Assembly: GCF_000204645.1 (NCBI RefSeq)
Contig: NC_015422.1
Location: forward strand, 682,001-746,000
Direction of reading: 5' to 3'
Source of the DNA: Alicycliphilus denitrificans K601
Lineage (GTDB): Bacteria; Pseudomonadota; Gammaproteobacteria; Burkholderiales; Burkholderiaceae_C
Length of the DNA: 64,000 bases
The notes under the pieces are model-generated. The model saw only the letters and a program-made list of their open reading frames with translations. It did not search any database and was not told the DNA's origin. The translations under genes and the position numbers were made by a program. Positions 33,540 through 42,972 of this stretch are shown here, piece after piece. Every line of letters starts with the position of its first letter. Within the stretch, counting starts at the first letter, position 1.

Positions 33540-35195
33540 ATGCACCTGCAGTACTGTCGTATAGCAAGTACTCACGTTGCTGGCCGGGCTGTGTGGGCGC
33601 TGGCGGCAGCATCGGCACTCTCACCTGGCATTGCCTTGGCGCAGGTGCCTGATGTTTCCACGGCGGAGCCGCCTGGCTTTGCCCCCGTACAGTCACCCGT
33701 TGTTCCCACGGAACCGACGGACGCCATAGTAAAGCGGCGAGACAATGCCCCGGCTGACTCGCGTCAATCAGGGGTGTGGCTGGAACCACGCATCACGGTG
33801 CAGCATACGGTCACCAACAATGCACGGCTTGATGCGACGCATATCAGTGACCAAGTGACTGAGGTAAATCCAGGATTTCGGTTGGTGAGTGATACGGCTC
33901 GTATCAACGGCTTTGTCGATTATTCTCTGCGAACCGCACATTACGCCCGTGGCACGGTTTCTGACCAAGTCTGGCACAACCTTAATGCCAAGGGAACTGC
34001 TGAGGCGATTGAGAACCGGGTTTTTGTCGATGTGGCAGGTGTCGTTGCGTTGCAGCCAATTTCGGCATTCGGCGCGCCTGGCGTTGATTCGCCCGCAAAT
34101 CCAAATATGGCGCAGACGTCAAGCTTTCGGGTATCGCCATACCTGAAGGGTAGTTTTGGAAGTAATGTCGATTACGAGGCGCGCTATAGCGTGCAAGATA
34201 CGCGTTCTGATGCGGAAAATCGTGCCAGTGTTACGGTGCAGGGTTGGCTTCTGCATCTCGGAAGTAAACCGGATGGTCACACTATTATTGGGTGGGCATT
34301 GGATGCAATGCAGGAGGACGCTGAATTTTCCACTGGAAGAAATATAGATACAACCACGCTGCGCGCGCGCATGAGTTATCTGGCTTCTCCGCAGTTGCTT
34401 CTTGTTGGTATTGGCGGGGTCGAATCCACCAATCAGCTGTCACCAACGCACAAATCTCATGGTATCGTGGGGTTTGGCGCCGATTGGCGGCCATCCAATA
34501 AAACCCGACTGTTTCTTGAGCGCGAGAGTCGTTACTTTGGTGAGGCTCATAAAGTCAATTTTGAATATCGCACTTCGCGTACCATCTGGAGCTACACGGA
34601 TCGCAAGGGTATATTCGCTGGGCTGGGCGCCCAATCTTCGGCATCAATGGGGTCGTTGTTTGATCTACTTGACAGCTTTTATGCGCGGACCGAACCGAAT
34701 GCGATTCGACGTACGCAGCTCGTCTTGGCAGAAATTGAGCGTAGGGGGCTTCCTGCAGATATGCAGGTTTTCCCAGATTTTCTGACATCATCGAGCACGC
34801 TGCAGCGGTTGCAAGAACTATCTGTGGCGCTCTTAGGTCAGCGGAGTACATTCACTCTAGCGGTCCTGCGTTCTGATACTCGCTTGCTGGATGGAACGCT
34901 TCAACTTGGGGATGACTTTGATGCCAATACGCGGATTCGTCAGCGCGGCTGGCGTCTGATGGTCGGCCATCGACTCACGCCAAATGCATCTATCAATGCA
35001 AGTCTTGGTGAAATGCATAGCGTGGGATCGGTCCCTGGGTTGGAAACCCGAGTACGTCCGCTCATATTAGGATGGAATACCCTTGTAGCACGGCGTACGA
35101 ATGTCGGAATTCAGCTGCGTCGTGTATTGTCTGATGGGAGTGTCACTCGATATAATGAGTCGGCCATCATGGGGTTCATTACACATCGGTTTTGA
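33540..35195 (+). CDS. XrtA-associated outer-membrane beta-barrel protein (TIGR03016 type)
   Basis: This 551-residue protein has an N-terminal signal (VWALAAASALSPGIALAQ) and a remainder rich in alternating amphipathic strands (for example FVDYSLRTAHYARG, FGADWRPSNKTRLFLERES), ending MGFITHRF with a terminal Phe, as in outer-membrane barrels. Position and pattern match the TIGR03016 PEP-CTERM-associated family. Its role, perhaps in export or anchoring, is unproven. Codon use is visibly AT-richer than the neighbouring core genes. GAGAGGG supports ATG 33540; an in-frame ATG at 33513 exists. Confidence 0.85.
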   Translation: MHLQYCRIASTHVAGRAVWALAAASALSPGIALAQVPDVSTAEPPGFAPVQSPVVPTEPTDAIVKRRDNAPADSRQSGVWLEPRITVQHTVTNNARLDATHISDQVTEVNPGFRLVSDTARINGFVDYSLRTAHYARGTVSDQVWHNLNAKGTAEAIENRVFVDVAGVVALQPISAFGAPGVDSPANPNMAQTSSFRVSPYLKGSFGSNVDYEARYSVQDTRSDAENRASVTVQGWLLHLGSKPDGHTIIGWALDAMQEDAEFSTGRNIDTTTLRARMSYLASPQLLLVGIGGVESTNQLSPTHKSHGIVGFGADWRPSNKTRLFLERESRYFGEAHKVNFEYRTSRTIWSYTDRKGIFAGLGAQSSASMGSLFDLLDSFYARTEPNAIRRTQLVLAEIERRGLPADMQVFPDFLTSSSTLQRLQELSVALLGQRSTFTLAVLRSDTRLLDGTLQLGDDFDANTRIRQRGWRLMVGHRLTPNASINASLGEMHSVGSVPGLETRVRPLILGWNTLVARRTNVGIQLRRVLSDGSVTRYNESAIMGFITHRF

Positions 35196-35198
35196 TCC

Positions 35199-36299
35199 AT
35201 GTATGAAGCTTTTTATGGGTTAACCAGCAAACCCTTCCAGCTCAATCCCGATCCAGGCTTCTATTTCAGCAGCAAGCAGCATCAGCGCGCCCGGGCCTAT
35301 CTGGAATACGGTGTCATGTGCTGCGAAGGTTTCATCGTCATCACGGGAGAGGTCGGCGCAGGGAAGACCACGATTGTGCGCGGCCTGCTCGACAGTTTGG
35401 ACCCTGACACCGTCGTGGCTGCGCATCTGGTGAGTACGCAACTAGGTGCGGACGATACGCTGCGCTTGGTAGGCGCCGCGTTCGGTGTTCGCGTGCATGG
35501 GGTGCCCAAGGGGGATTTGCTGCTAGCGCTTGAGGCGTTTTTTGTCGCTCAGACGTTGAAGGGAAAGCGCTGCCTGCTGATCGTCGATGAGGCGCAGAAC
35601 CTGCAACCGCAGGCAGTGGAAGAGTTGCGCATGCTGTCCAATTTTCAAAATGGACAGGATGCTTTGTTACAGACGTTTCTTGTAGGGCAACCCGAGTTCC
35701 GTGAGATTCTGCAGAGCCCTGGCATGTTGCAACTGCGGCAGCGAGTCATTGCCACCTGCCACCTCGGACCACTGGATTCTGAAGAAACCCGGGAGTACAT
35801 ACTGCATCGCCTGAAGTGTGCTGGAGCGAGCGACAAGCCCACTTTCGATTCTGAAATCTTCGAGGGAATATATCGTTTTACTGCGGGTATTCCTCGGCGT
35901 ATCAATACCTTGATGGATCGTGTTTTGCTGCAAGGCTTTCTTACCGACAAGATCCATATAGATCTTGAGCTGCTCAATGAGATCATTCACGAGATCCAAT
36001 CCGAAATGAATGTGCCGCCGAAAGTGGCGCATCCCTGGGAGTCGCCACTACGAACGGCAACACGCGGAGCGCTTCCATATGACGACTCGGAGTTGGCGGA
36101 CTTGAGTCTTGATGATGAATTGGCCAGTGGACTATCAAGCAACCTTGCGAACATAACTGCGGAGCAGCTGAGCGCGCATCTTTTGCGTATTGAGCGCAGC
36201 GTGCTGCGCCAAGAGCGGGTGAACTTGGAGATCCTGATGAACTTGCAGAAGCTGGTGGCTGCAGCGCGGCGATCCCATCCGGATAGCGCGGCTGGTTAG
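35199..36299 (+). CDS. XrtA/PEP-CTERM-associated ATPase
   Basis: This 366-residue AAA-type ATPase of the ExeA/GspA-like group (TIGR03015 type) starts MYEAFYGLTSKPFQLNPDPG, the family hallmark. Walker A is GEVGAGKTT (50-58), Walker B CLLIVDEAQNL (126-136), and the sensor region is FTAGIPRRINTLMDR. The C-terminal 80 residues are variable. The gene starts 3 bp after the outer-membrane protein and is likely to act with it at the inner membrane, although it has no transmembrane segment here. Confidence 0.93.
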   Translation: MYEAFYGLTSKPFQLNPDPGFYFSSKQHQRARAYLEYGVMCCEGFIVITGEVGAGKTTIVRGLLDSLDPDTVVAAHLVSTQLGADDTLRLVGAAFGVRVHGVPKGDLLLALEAFFVAQTLKGKRCLLIVDEAQNLQPQAVEELRMLSNFQNGQDALLQTFLVGQPEFREILQSPGMLQLRQRVIATCHLGPLDSEETREYILHRLKCAGASDKPTFDSEIFEGIYRFTAGIPRRINTLMDRVLLQGFLTDKIHIDLELLNEIIHEIQSEMNVPPKVAHPWESPLRTATRGALPYDDSELADLSLDDELASGLSSNLANITAEQLSAHLLRIERSVLRQERVNLEILMNLQKLVAAARRSHPDSAAG

Positions 36300-36307
36300 A
36301 GCGTGTC

Positions 36308-37174
36308 ATGCACGATCCCGGTCCCATTACCAACGCGCTGACCATCGACGTAGAGGACTATTTTCAGGTCTCGGCCTTTGCGCCATATATCAAGCGCAGC
36401 GAATGGGATTCGCGTGAATGCCGTGTGGAGCGCAACGTGGATCGTATATTGGCCCTGTTGGACGATAGAGGCGTCCGGGCGACCTTCTTCACGTTGGGCT
36501 GGATCGCCGAACGGTACCCTGCAATGGTGCGCCGCATCGTGGATGGCGGGCATGAGCTTGCCAGCCATGGGTATGGGCATGAGCGTGCAAGTGACCTGTC
36601 GGAGGCCGACTTCTTCAATGACGTTCACCGCGCCAAAGCATTGCTCGAAGATATCGGTGGCATGTTGGTCTTGGGGTACCGTGCTCCTAGCTTTTCCATC
36701 GGCTCTGCCAATATGTGGGCACTCGATACATTGCTGCGCGCTGGGTACCGCTACAGCTCCAGCATCTATCCCATACGGCATGATCACTATGGAATGCCGG
36801 ATGCGCCACGCTTCAGCCACCAGATCCGTCAGGGCCTGATCGAAATACCGCCGACCACATTGCGCATCTTCAACCATAATCTGCCATCGAGCGGTGGCGG
36901 CTACTTCCGCCTTCTTCCATACTCGTTGTCGCACTGGATGCTGCGTCATGTTAATACCCAGGATCACTCACCTGCAGTTTTTTACTTCCATCCATGGGAG
37001 ATCGATGTCCGGCAGCCGCGCATTCAAGGCATCAGCCTCAGGACACGTTTCAGGCACTACGTGAACATAGGCCGTATGGAGAAAAGGCTGGGGCTGCTGC
37101 TGCAGGATTTTTGTTGGGGGCGAATGGATCACGTTTTTCTACCCCGGCATGCACCGGAGGTCTCTCTTGTCTGA
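36308..37174 (+). CDS. Polysaccharide deacetylase with DUF3473 (XrtA-associated)
   Basis: This 288-residue NodB-type deacetylase has LTIDVEDYFQVSAF (catalytic Asp and metal-site Asp near residues 13-15), GHELASHGYGHER (metal His pair) and RAPSFSIG. A C-terminal DUF3473 segment contains FYFHPWEIDVRQPRI. It probably N-deacetylates HexNAc residues of the exopolysaccharide or its lipid-linked precursor. It lies 8 bp after the ATPase; its end overlaps alternative starts of the FemAB-like gene. Confidence 0.92.
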   Translation: MHDPGPITNALTIDVEDYFQVSAFAPYIKRSEWDSRECRVERNVDRILALLDDRGVRATFFTLGWIAERYPAMVRRIVDGGHELASHGYGHERASDLSEADFFNDVHRAKALLEDIGGMLVLGYRAPSFSIGSANMWALDTLLRAGYRYSSSIYPIRHDHYGMPDAPRFSHQIRQGLIEIPPTTLRIFNHNLPSSGGGYFRLLPYSLSHWMLRHVNTQDHSPAVFYFHPWEIDVRQPRIQGISLRTRFRHYVNIGRMEKRLGLLLQDFCWGRMDHVFLPRHAPEVSLV

Positions 37175-37181
37175 TCTCTCC

Positions 37182-38228
37182 ATGGAATTGACGATCCATC
37201 GACTGGATCCGAACAATGCTTCCGATACTGTCCGATGGGATGACTTTGTGCGTGGTTGTGCCCAGGCCACATTCTTTCACCGTTCCGGGTGGCAGGCGCT
37301 GATTCGCGAGGTTTTTCGCCACGACACCTATTTTCTCTTTGCGGAATCGGGTGCAGGTGGGGGTATCCGAGGGGTCTTGCCGCTTGGGCATGTCAAAAGT
37401 CGTCTGTTTGGAAACGCTTTGGTCAGCCTGCCATTCTCCGTGTACGGAGGTGTTGCTGCACTCGACGAGCAGGCCGCATCGGCGCTGGAGCGAGAGGCCG
37501 AGTGCCTGGCTGAGCGCCTGGGGGTGGATCATCTAGAGCTGCGCAACGTGCAGCGCCGGCATGCGGATTGGCCTTTGCAAGACCTTTATGTGACGTTTCG
37601 CAAGCCCATCGAACCTAAAGAAGAGGCCAATCTTTTGGCCATCCCGCGCAAACAGCGCGCGATGGTGCGCAAGGGCATCAAGAATGGCCTGACCTCCCAC
37701 ATCGACACCTCGGTGGATCGTTTCTTTGCGCTTTATGCCGACAATGTGCGTCGCCATGGGACGCCAGCCCTGCCGAAGGCCTATTTCAAAGCCTTGCTTC
37801 GCATTTTTGGACCTGATTGTGAGGTGCTCACGGTTTGTTCGCCCGATGGCCATCCCATTAGCAGCGTTTTGAGTTTTTATTTTCGTGACGAAGTGCTGCC
37901 CTACTACGCTGGGGACGCTTCAGCGGCGCGAGAGCTTGCGGCCAATGATTTCAAATATTGGGAACTGATGCGCCGTGCTTGTGCACGTGGTCTGAAAGTC
38001 TTTGACTATGGGCGCAGCAAGCAGAACACGGGCTCATACGCATTCAAGAAAAACTGGGGATTCGAGCCCACGCCTTTGCACTACGAGTACCGGCTGTACA
38101 AAAGCGACAGCGTGCCGCAGAACAACCCCTCGAATGCCAAGTATCGTCTGCTGATTGCCGCTTGGCGGCGCATGCCCATTCAGCTGACCAATTGGCTCGG
38201 GCCGAAGATTGTGCGCAACCTTGGATAA
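37182..38228 (+). CDS. FemAB-related protein (XrtA-associated)
   Basis: This 348-residue GNAT-fold protein is related to FemA/B aminoacyl transferases (TIGR03019 type). Recognisable segments are RWDDFVRGCAQATFFHRSGW, PRKQRAMVRKGIKNGL, YYAGDASAARELAANDFKYW and FDYGRSKQNTGSYAFKKNWG. It may transfer an amino acid or acyl group to the polysaccharide; the substrate is unknown. Starts at 37149 (ATG), 37167 (TTG, with CGGAGG 7 bp upstream) and 37182 (ATG) are all open; 37182 fits the family N-terminus best, 37167 has the best ribosome binding site. Confidence 0.88.
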   Translation: MELTIHRLDPNNASDTVRWDDFVRGCAQATFFHRSGWQALIREVFRHDTYFLFAESGAGGGIRGVLPLGHVKSRLFGNALVSLPFSVYGGVAALDEQAASALEREAECLAERLGVDHLELRNVQRRHADWPLQDLYVTFRKPIEPKEEANLLAIPRKQRAMVRKGIKNGLTSHIDTSVDRFFALYADNVRRHGTPALPKAYFKALLRIFGPDCEVLTVCSPDGHPISSVLSFYFRDEVLPYYAGDASAARELAANDFKYWELMRRACARGLKVFDYGRSKQNTGSYAFKKNWGFEPTPLHYEYRLYKSDSVPQNNPSNAKYRLLIAAWRRMPIQLTNWLGPKIVRNLG

Positions 38229-38241
38229 GACCATCTGACGC

Positions 38242-39480
38242 ATGGCTGCTGCAAGTAATATTCTTTATTTGGTGCACAGGCTGCCGTACCCACCCAACAA
38301 GGGTGACAAGGTACGCTCGTACCATTTGCTGCGTCACCTGCAGAAGAGTCACCGCGTGTTCCTGGGGACGTTTGTAGACGACCCGGACGATTTGCAGCAC
38401 CTGCCGACGCTCCGGGCCATGTGCAGCGACCTGCATGTGGAGCGCATTCATGTCCGCAGCGCCAAAATCAAAAGCCTCAGCGGGATATTGACAGGTGAAG
38501 CGCTGACGCTCGCCTTTTATCGTAGCGCTGGCATGCGGCAATGGGTGAAGCAGACGGCTGCCGCGCACGATCTGAGAGCATGTGTGGTTTTTTCTTCCGC
38601 CATGGCGCAATATGCGCAAATGCTTCTACCGCAGGTGCCCATGTTGGTGGACTTCGTGGATGTGGACTCTGCCAAATGGACCCAGTACGCCCCCGCGCAC
38701 CGTTGGCCTTTGTCCATGCTGTACCGTAGGGAGGGCAGACATCTTCTCGCATACGAGCGCGCCATGGCTGCATTGGCGCAACGTGCGTATTTCGTGACGA
38801 CCAACGAAACTTCCTTGTTCCTGTCGCAGGCCCCCGAATGCGCGGGACGGGTGCAGTCCATGGGCAATGGGGTGGATTCCGATTTTTTCGCGCCCCATCC
38901 TCGGCGGGAAAGCCCCTTTGCCGCAGGGGAGCAGGCCATCGTGTTCACCGGTGCCATGGACTATTGGCCCAACATAGACGGTGTGAGCTGGTTCGTGTCG
39001 GATATGTTGCCGCACCTGGTTGCGCGTTACCCGCAGGTTCGGTTCTACATCGTAGGCCGCAGTCCTTCGCCGCAGGTGCAGGCATTGGCAAGTCCGCATG
39101 TCGTCGTCACGGGCACCGTACCCGATGTGCGGCCCTATCTGCAGCATGCCAATGCGGTAGTGGCGCCATTGCGCGTCGCGCGTGGCATTCAAAACAAAAT
39201 TCTCGAAGCCATGGCCATGCAGCAACCCGTGGTCACGGTCACCAGCTGCGCCGATGCCATCGGTGCCACGGCAGAGCAGGGAGTGTTGCGAGCCGATGCG
39301 TCAGAGGAGTTCGTCCAGGTCTTGCAGTCTCTGCTTGAGTCTCCAACCAGCGTTGCTGAGTTGGGGCGCAAAGCGCGCAGCTATGTGGAGCATGCCTGTA
39401 GTTGGCAGGCACACCTGGGCACCATCGATAGTTGCCTCGGCAACGCAGGTGCCGCCCATGCCGGTGGTGCCGGAGCATGA
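38242..39480 (+). CDS. Glycosyltransferase (XrtA-associated, TIGR03087/stp1 type)
   Basis: This 412-residue GT4/GT1-fold glycosyltransferase has an N-terminal LYLVHRLPYPPNKGDKVRSY signature and a C-terminal donor domain with VFTGAMDYWPNIDGVSWF and VAPLRVARGIQNKILEAMAM, containing the EX7E-like region. The N-terminal signature is specific to the group found beside exosortase A. It adds a sugar to the growing repeat unit; donor and acceptor are unknown. The stop lies 10 bp before xrtA. Confidence 0.92.
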   Translation: MAAASNILYLVHRLPYPPNKGDKVRSYHLLRHLQKSHRVFLGTFVDDPDDLQHLPTLRAMCSDLHVERIHVRSAKIKSLSGILTGEALTLAFYRSAGMRQWVKQTAAAHDLRACVVFSSAMAQYAQMLLPQVPMLVDFVDVDSAKWTQYAPAHRWPLSMLYRREGRHLLAYERAMAALAQRAYFVTTNETSLFLSQAPECAGRVQSMGNGVDSDFFAPHPRRESPFAAGEQAIVFTGAMDYWPNIDGVSWFVSDMLPHLVARYPQVRFYIVGRSPSPQVQALASPHVVVTGTVPDVRPYLQHANAVVAPLRVARGIQNKILEAMAMQQPVVTVTSCADAIGATAEQGVLRADASEEFVQVLQSLLESPTSVAELGRKARSYVEHACSWQAHLGTIDSCLGNAGAAHAGGAGA

Positions 39481-39490
39481 GGATGCACGC

Positions 39491-41059
39491 ATGACAGGCA
39501 GCATCCGATCGATACCCGCTCATTGGCGCCGCCCCCTGGCTGCACTTGTATTGCTGCAGGCTGCAATCCTGGCCATCTATTGGCATTCGGCCTGGGGCAT
39601 GGCCATGATCTGGGCGCGCTCCGATACCTATGCGCATGGGTTCGTGGTGCCTTTCATTGCTCTGTGGCTGGTGTGGCGTCAACGTGCCGCACTGGCTCCC
39701 ATGGTGCCGCGCCCTGGGCGGTTGGCGTGGCTCCTCATGGCGGGTGCGGCAGCGCTCTGGCTGGTCGGCGATCTGGTTTCCGTGAATGCGGCGACACAGC
39801 TCGCGCTCATGATGCTCATTGTGCTGTCAGTGCCGGCAGTTCTGGGCTGGCGCATCACCAGGGCGTTGGCTTTCCCTTTGGGCTTTCTGTTCTTCGCCGT
39901 GCCCATCGGCGATTTCCTGATGCCGCGCCTGATGGAGTGGACGGCCGATTTCACCGTTCTGGCGCTGCGTGTGAGCGGCATTCCGGTATACCGCGAAGGA
40001 CTGCAATTCATCATCCCGTCGGGGACTTGGTCCGTCGTCGAGGCATGCAGCGGCATCCGCTACCTCATCGCGTCGGTGACGGTGGGCTGCCTGTTCGCCT
40101 ATCTCAGCTACCACAGCATGCGCAAGCGCATGGTGTTCATTGGCGTGGCCATCGTGGTCCCCCTGGTGGCCAATTGGTTGCGTGCATACCTCATCGTGAT
40201 GCTGGGGCACTTTTCAGGAAACACCATTGCGACTGGCGTGGACCATCTTATCTACGGCTGGCTTTTCTTTGGGCTGGTCATCGGCATCATGTTTCTCATC
40301 GGTGCGCGCTGGGTTGATCCAATGCCGCCGCTCAAGGCTTCAGTACCCGGGAGCCTGGTTGAAGCAAGCTACTTGAACCGGTGGCCATGGTTTGCACTGT
40401 CGCTGCCTTTCGTGGTCGTGCTGGCCCCGTACGCAGTGCTGGCCATCATGAACCTGGGTACGAAGACGGCGCCTGTTCAATTGGCTAGGCCGATCGTCGC
40501 GGCTCCTTGGCACGCTACGGCCATGCCGCCCAGTTCCTGGGAGCCCGCATTCCAGAACGCATCTGCCGAGTTGCACATGGGTCTTGCGGATGCCCAAGGC
40601 AGACCGCTGGGTTTGCTCGTGAGCTACTACCGCCAGCAGAACTACAAGCGCAAGCTGGTCAGCTCGGAGAACGTGCTGGTGCGTAGCCTGGATCCCGTCT
40701 GGGCACGCGTGGCCAGTGGTTCCGCCAATGTGCAAATGCAGGGGAGGGCCCTGCGCGTGGACAGCGCCGTGATACGCCAGCATGCGCGTGGCATGGTCGG
40801 TGCGGGTGAGCGCTTGCTGGCGTGGCGCTTCTACTGGGTCCATGGCACCTTCACAGCCAGCGATTACGCGGGCAAGATCCGGGGCGCTCTGGGGCGCATC
40901 AGCGGCTGGGGCGACGACGGAGCCAATATCGTGATCTACACGCCCTTGTCGGATGCCAAAGAAGCGGAGGCTGATGCTTCGGCGCTCTTGCAGTCCTATC
41001 TGGACAGCCAGGGAAGCGCCCTGGCACAGGCGCTGCGACAAACACGAGGGCGCGACTGA
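39491..41059 (+). CDS. xrtA: Exosortase A with fused EpsI domain
   Basis: This 522-residue inner-membrane protein has an N-terminal half of about eight transmembrane helices carrying the exosortase catalytic residues: Cys186 in VEACSGIRYLIA, Arg231 in NWLRAYLIVMLGH and His252 in DHLIYGWLFF. The C-terminal periplasmic EpsI-type domain (about 325-522) contains LVSYYRQQNYKRKLVSSEN. It should cleave the PEP-CTERM signals of the proteins at 27407 and 61851 and couple them to export. ATG 39491 starts right before the first helix. Confidence 0.96.
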   Translation: MTGSIRSIPAHWRRPLAALVLLQAAILAIYWHSAWGMAMIWARSDTYAHGFVVPFIALWLVWRQRAALAPMVPRPGRLAWLLMAGAAALWLVGDLVSVNAATQLALMMLIVLSVPAVLGWRITRALAFPLGFLFFAVPIGDFLMPRLMEWTADFTVLALRVSGIPVYREGLQFIIPSGTWSVVEACSGIRYLIASVTVGCLFAYLSYHSMRKRMVFIGVAIVVPLVANWLRAYLIVMLGHFSGNTIATGVDHLIYGWLFFGLVIGIMFLIGARWVDPMPPLKASVPGSLVEASYLNRWPWFALSLPFVVVLAPYAVLAIMNLGTKTAPVQLARPIVAAPWHATAMPPSSWEPAFQNASAELHMGLADAQGRPLGLLVSYYRQQNYKRKLVSSENVLVRSLDPVWARVASGSANVQMQGRALRVDSAVIRQHARGMVGAGERLLAWRFYWVHGTFTASDYAGKIRGALGRISGWGDDGANIVIYTPLSDAKEAEADASALLQSYLDSQGSALAQALRQTRGRD

Positions 41060-41061
41060 GC

Positions 41062-42972
41062 ATGTGCGGCATTTCCGGCATTTTCGACACGCGGGGTACG
41101 GGCACGATCCCGCGCGACCTGATTTCGCGGATCAACAACGTCCAATCCCACCGCGGACCCGACGAAAACGAAGTCCACCTGGAGCCCGGCCTGGCATTGG
41201 GGCACCGGCGCCTGTCGGTCATCGACCTAGCCACGGGCACTCAGCCTCTGTTCAATGAAGACGGCACCGTGGGCATCGTCTTCAATGGCGAGATCTATAA
41301 CTACCTTGAGTTGATGCAGGAGCTCAATGATCTGGGCTACCGTTTCAGGACGCGCAGCGACACTGAAGTGATCGTGCATGCCTGGCAGGCCTGGGGTGAG
41401 GCGTGCGTGCACAGGCTCAGAGGCATGTTCGCCTTCGCCTTGTGGGATCGTAAACACCAAACCTTGTTTCTTGCACGCGACCGCATGGGCGTCAAGCCCA
41501 TGCATTACGCGTGGTTGCCGGACGGCAGCTTCATTTTTGGCTCCGAGCTCAAAGTGCTGACCGCCCACCCGGGTTTCGTGCGCGACATCGATCCGCTCGC
41601 GGTGGAGGGCTATTTTTCGTTCGGGTACGTTCCCGATCCGCGCTGCATCTACCAGAACGCCCACAAGCTGCCCGCTGCCCACACGCTCACGCTGCGCCGT
41701 GGTGACGCAGGCAGGCCGGCTCCACGCCCCTACTGGGACGTGCGCTTCACCAACGACAACCCCATCAAGCTGCAGGACGCGCAAGCCGAGCTGCGTGAGC
41801 GCGTGCGCGAGTCCGTGCGCCTGCGCATGATCGCCGATGTGCCACTGGGCGCCTTCCTGTCGGGTGGCGTGGATTCCAGTGCCGTGGTGGCCACCATGGC
41901 GGGCCTGTCCAGCACGCCGGTGCACACCTGCTCCATCGGGTTTGACGATCCTCGTTTCGATGAGTCGAGCTTCGCCCAGCAGGTGGCCGATCATTACCGG
42001 ACCGACCATAGGCTGGATATCGTCAGCAGCGACGACTTCGATCTCATCGACACCTTGGCCTGGCTCTACGACGAGCCCTTTGCGGACAGTTCGGCCATTC
42101 CCACGTATCGCGTCTGCCAGATGGCGCGCAAGCACGTCACGGTGGCGCTCTCCGGTGACGGGGGCGACGAGAGCATGGGCGGTTACCGGCGCTACCGCAT
42201 GCATCTCGGCGAGGAGGCCGTACGCGGGCGCCTGCCGCTCGCGCTGCGCCGCGGCATGTTCGGACCATTGGGGCGCTGGTATCCCAAGGCCGACTGGGCG
42301 CCGCGTTCGCTGCGCGCCAAGACCACCTTCCAGGCCCTGGCCATGGATAGCGTGCAGGCATACTGCCACAGCATGTCGCAACTGCGTGGCGACGAGCGCC
42401 GGGCGCTGTTCTCGCCTGCCTTCCAGCGCAGTTTGGGGGGCTATGGCGCGCTCGAGGTGTTTCGCCTGCATGCCGAGCAGGCCCAGACCGAGGACCCGCT
42501 TGCCCTGATCCAGTACCTGGACTACAAGACTTGGTTGGTGGGCGACATCAACACCAAGGTCGATCGCGCCAGCATGGCCCACTCGCTGGAGGTGCGCGAG
42601 CCGCTGATGGATCACCTGCTGGTGGAGTGGCTGGCCACGCTGCCCAGCGACTTCAAGATCCGCGCAGGCCAGGGCAAGGTCATCTTCAAGCAGGCCTATG
42701 AACCCCTGCTGCCGCGCGACGTACTGTATCGGCCAAAGATGGGATTTTCAGTACCGCTGGCGGCCTGGTTGCGCGGCCCGTTGAAAGACCGCGTGCGCCT
42801 GGCGCTGCTGGGCGAGCGCATGCGCGACTGTGGCTACTTCAACCCCGTGACCCTGCGCCGCCTGGTCGATGAGCACAACAGCGGCCTGCGCGACCACGCC
42901 ACTGCGCTGTGGATGCTGCTCATGTTCGAGGCCTTCCTGCGCCTGAACGAAGGGGCCGCTCCCCATGGCTGA
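41062..42972 (+). CDS. Asparagine synthetase-like amidotransferase (XrtA-associated)
   Basis: This 636-residue protein has an N-terminal class II glutaminase domain with Cys2 (MCGISGIFDT), SHRGPDE and FNGEIYN, and a C-terminal AsnB-type synthetase domain with PP-loop FLSGGVDSSAVVA. It belongs to the TIGR03108-type group beside XrtA and probably amidates a uronic acid or other carboxyl sugar of the polymer rather than Asp. It starts 2 bp after xrtA and overlaps the next glycosyltransferase by 8 bp. Confidence 0.94.
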   Translation: MCGISGIFDTRGTGTIPRDLISRINNVQSHRGPDENEVHLEPGLALGHRRLSVIDLATGTQPLFNEDGTVGIVFNGEIYNYLELMQELNDLGYRFRTRSDTEVIVHAWQAWGEACVHRLRGMFAFALWDRKHQTLFLARDRMGVKPMHYAWLPDGSFIFGSELKVLTAHPGFVRDIDPLAVEGYFSFGYVPDPRCIYQNAHKLPAAHTLTLRRGDAGRPAPRPYWDVRFTNDNPIKLQDAQAELRERVRESVRLRMIADVPLGAFLSGGVDSSAVVATMAGLSSTPVHTCSIGFDDPRFDESSFAQQVADHYRTDHRLDIVSSDDFDLIDTLAWLYDEPFADSSAIPTYRVCQMARKHVTVALSGDGGDESMGGYRRYRMHLGEEAVRGRLPLALRRGMFGPLGRWYPKADWAPRSLRAKTTFQALAMDSVQAYCHSMSQLRGDERRALFSPAFQRSLGGYGALEVFRLHAEQAQTEDPLALIQYLDYKTWLVGDINTKVDRASMAHSLEVREPLMDHLLVEWLATLPSDFKIRAGQGKVIFKQAYEPLLPRDVLYRPKMGFSVPLAAWLRGPLKDRVRLALLGERMRDCGYFNPVTLRRLVDEHNSGLRDHATALWMLLMFEAFLRLNEGAAPHG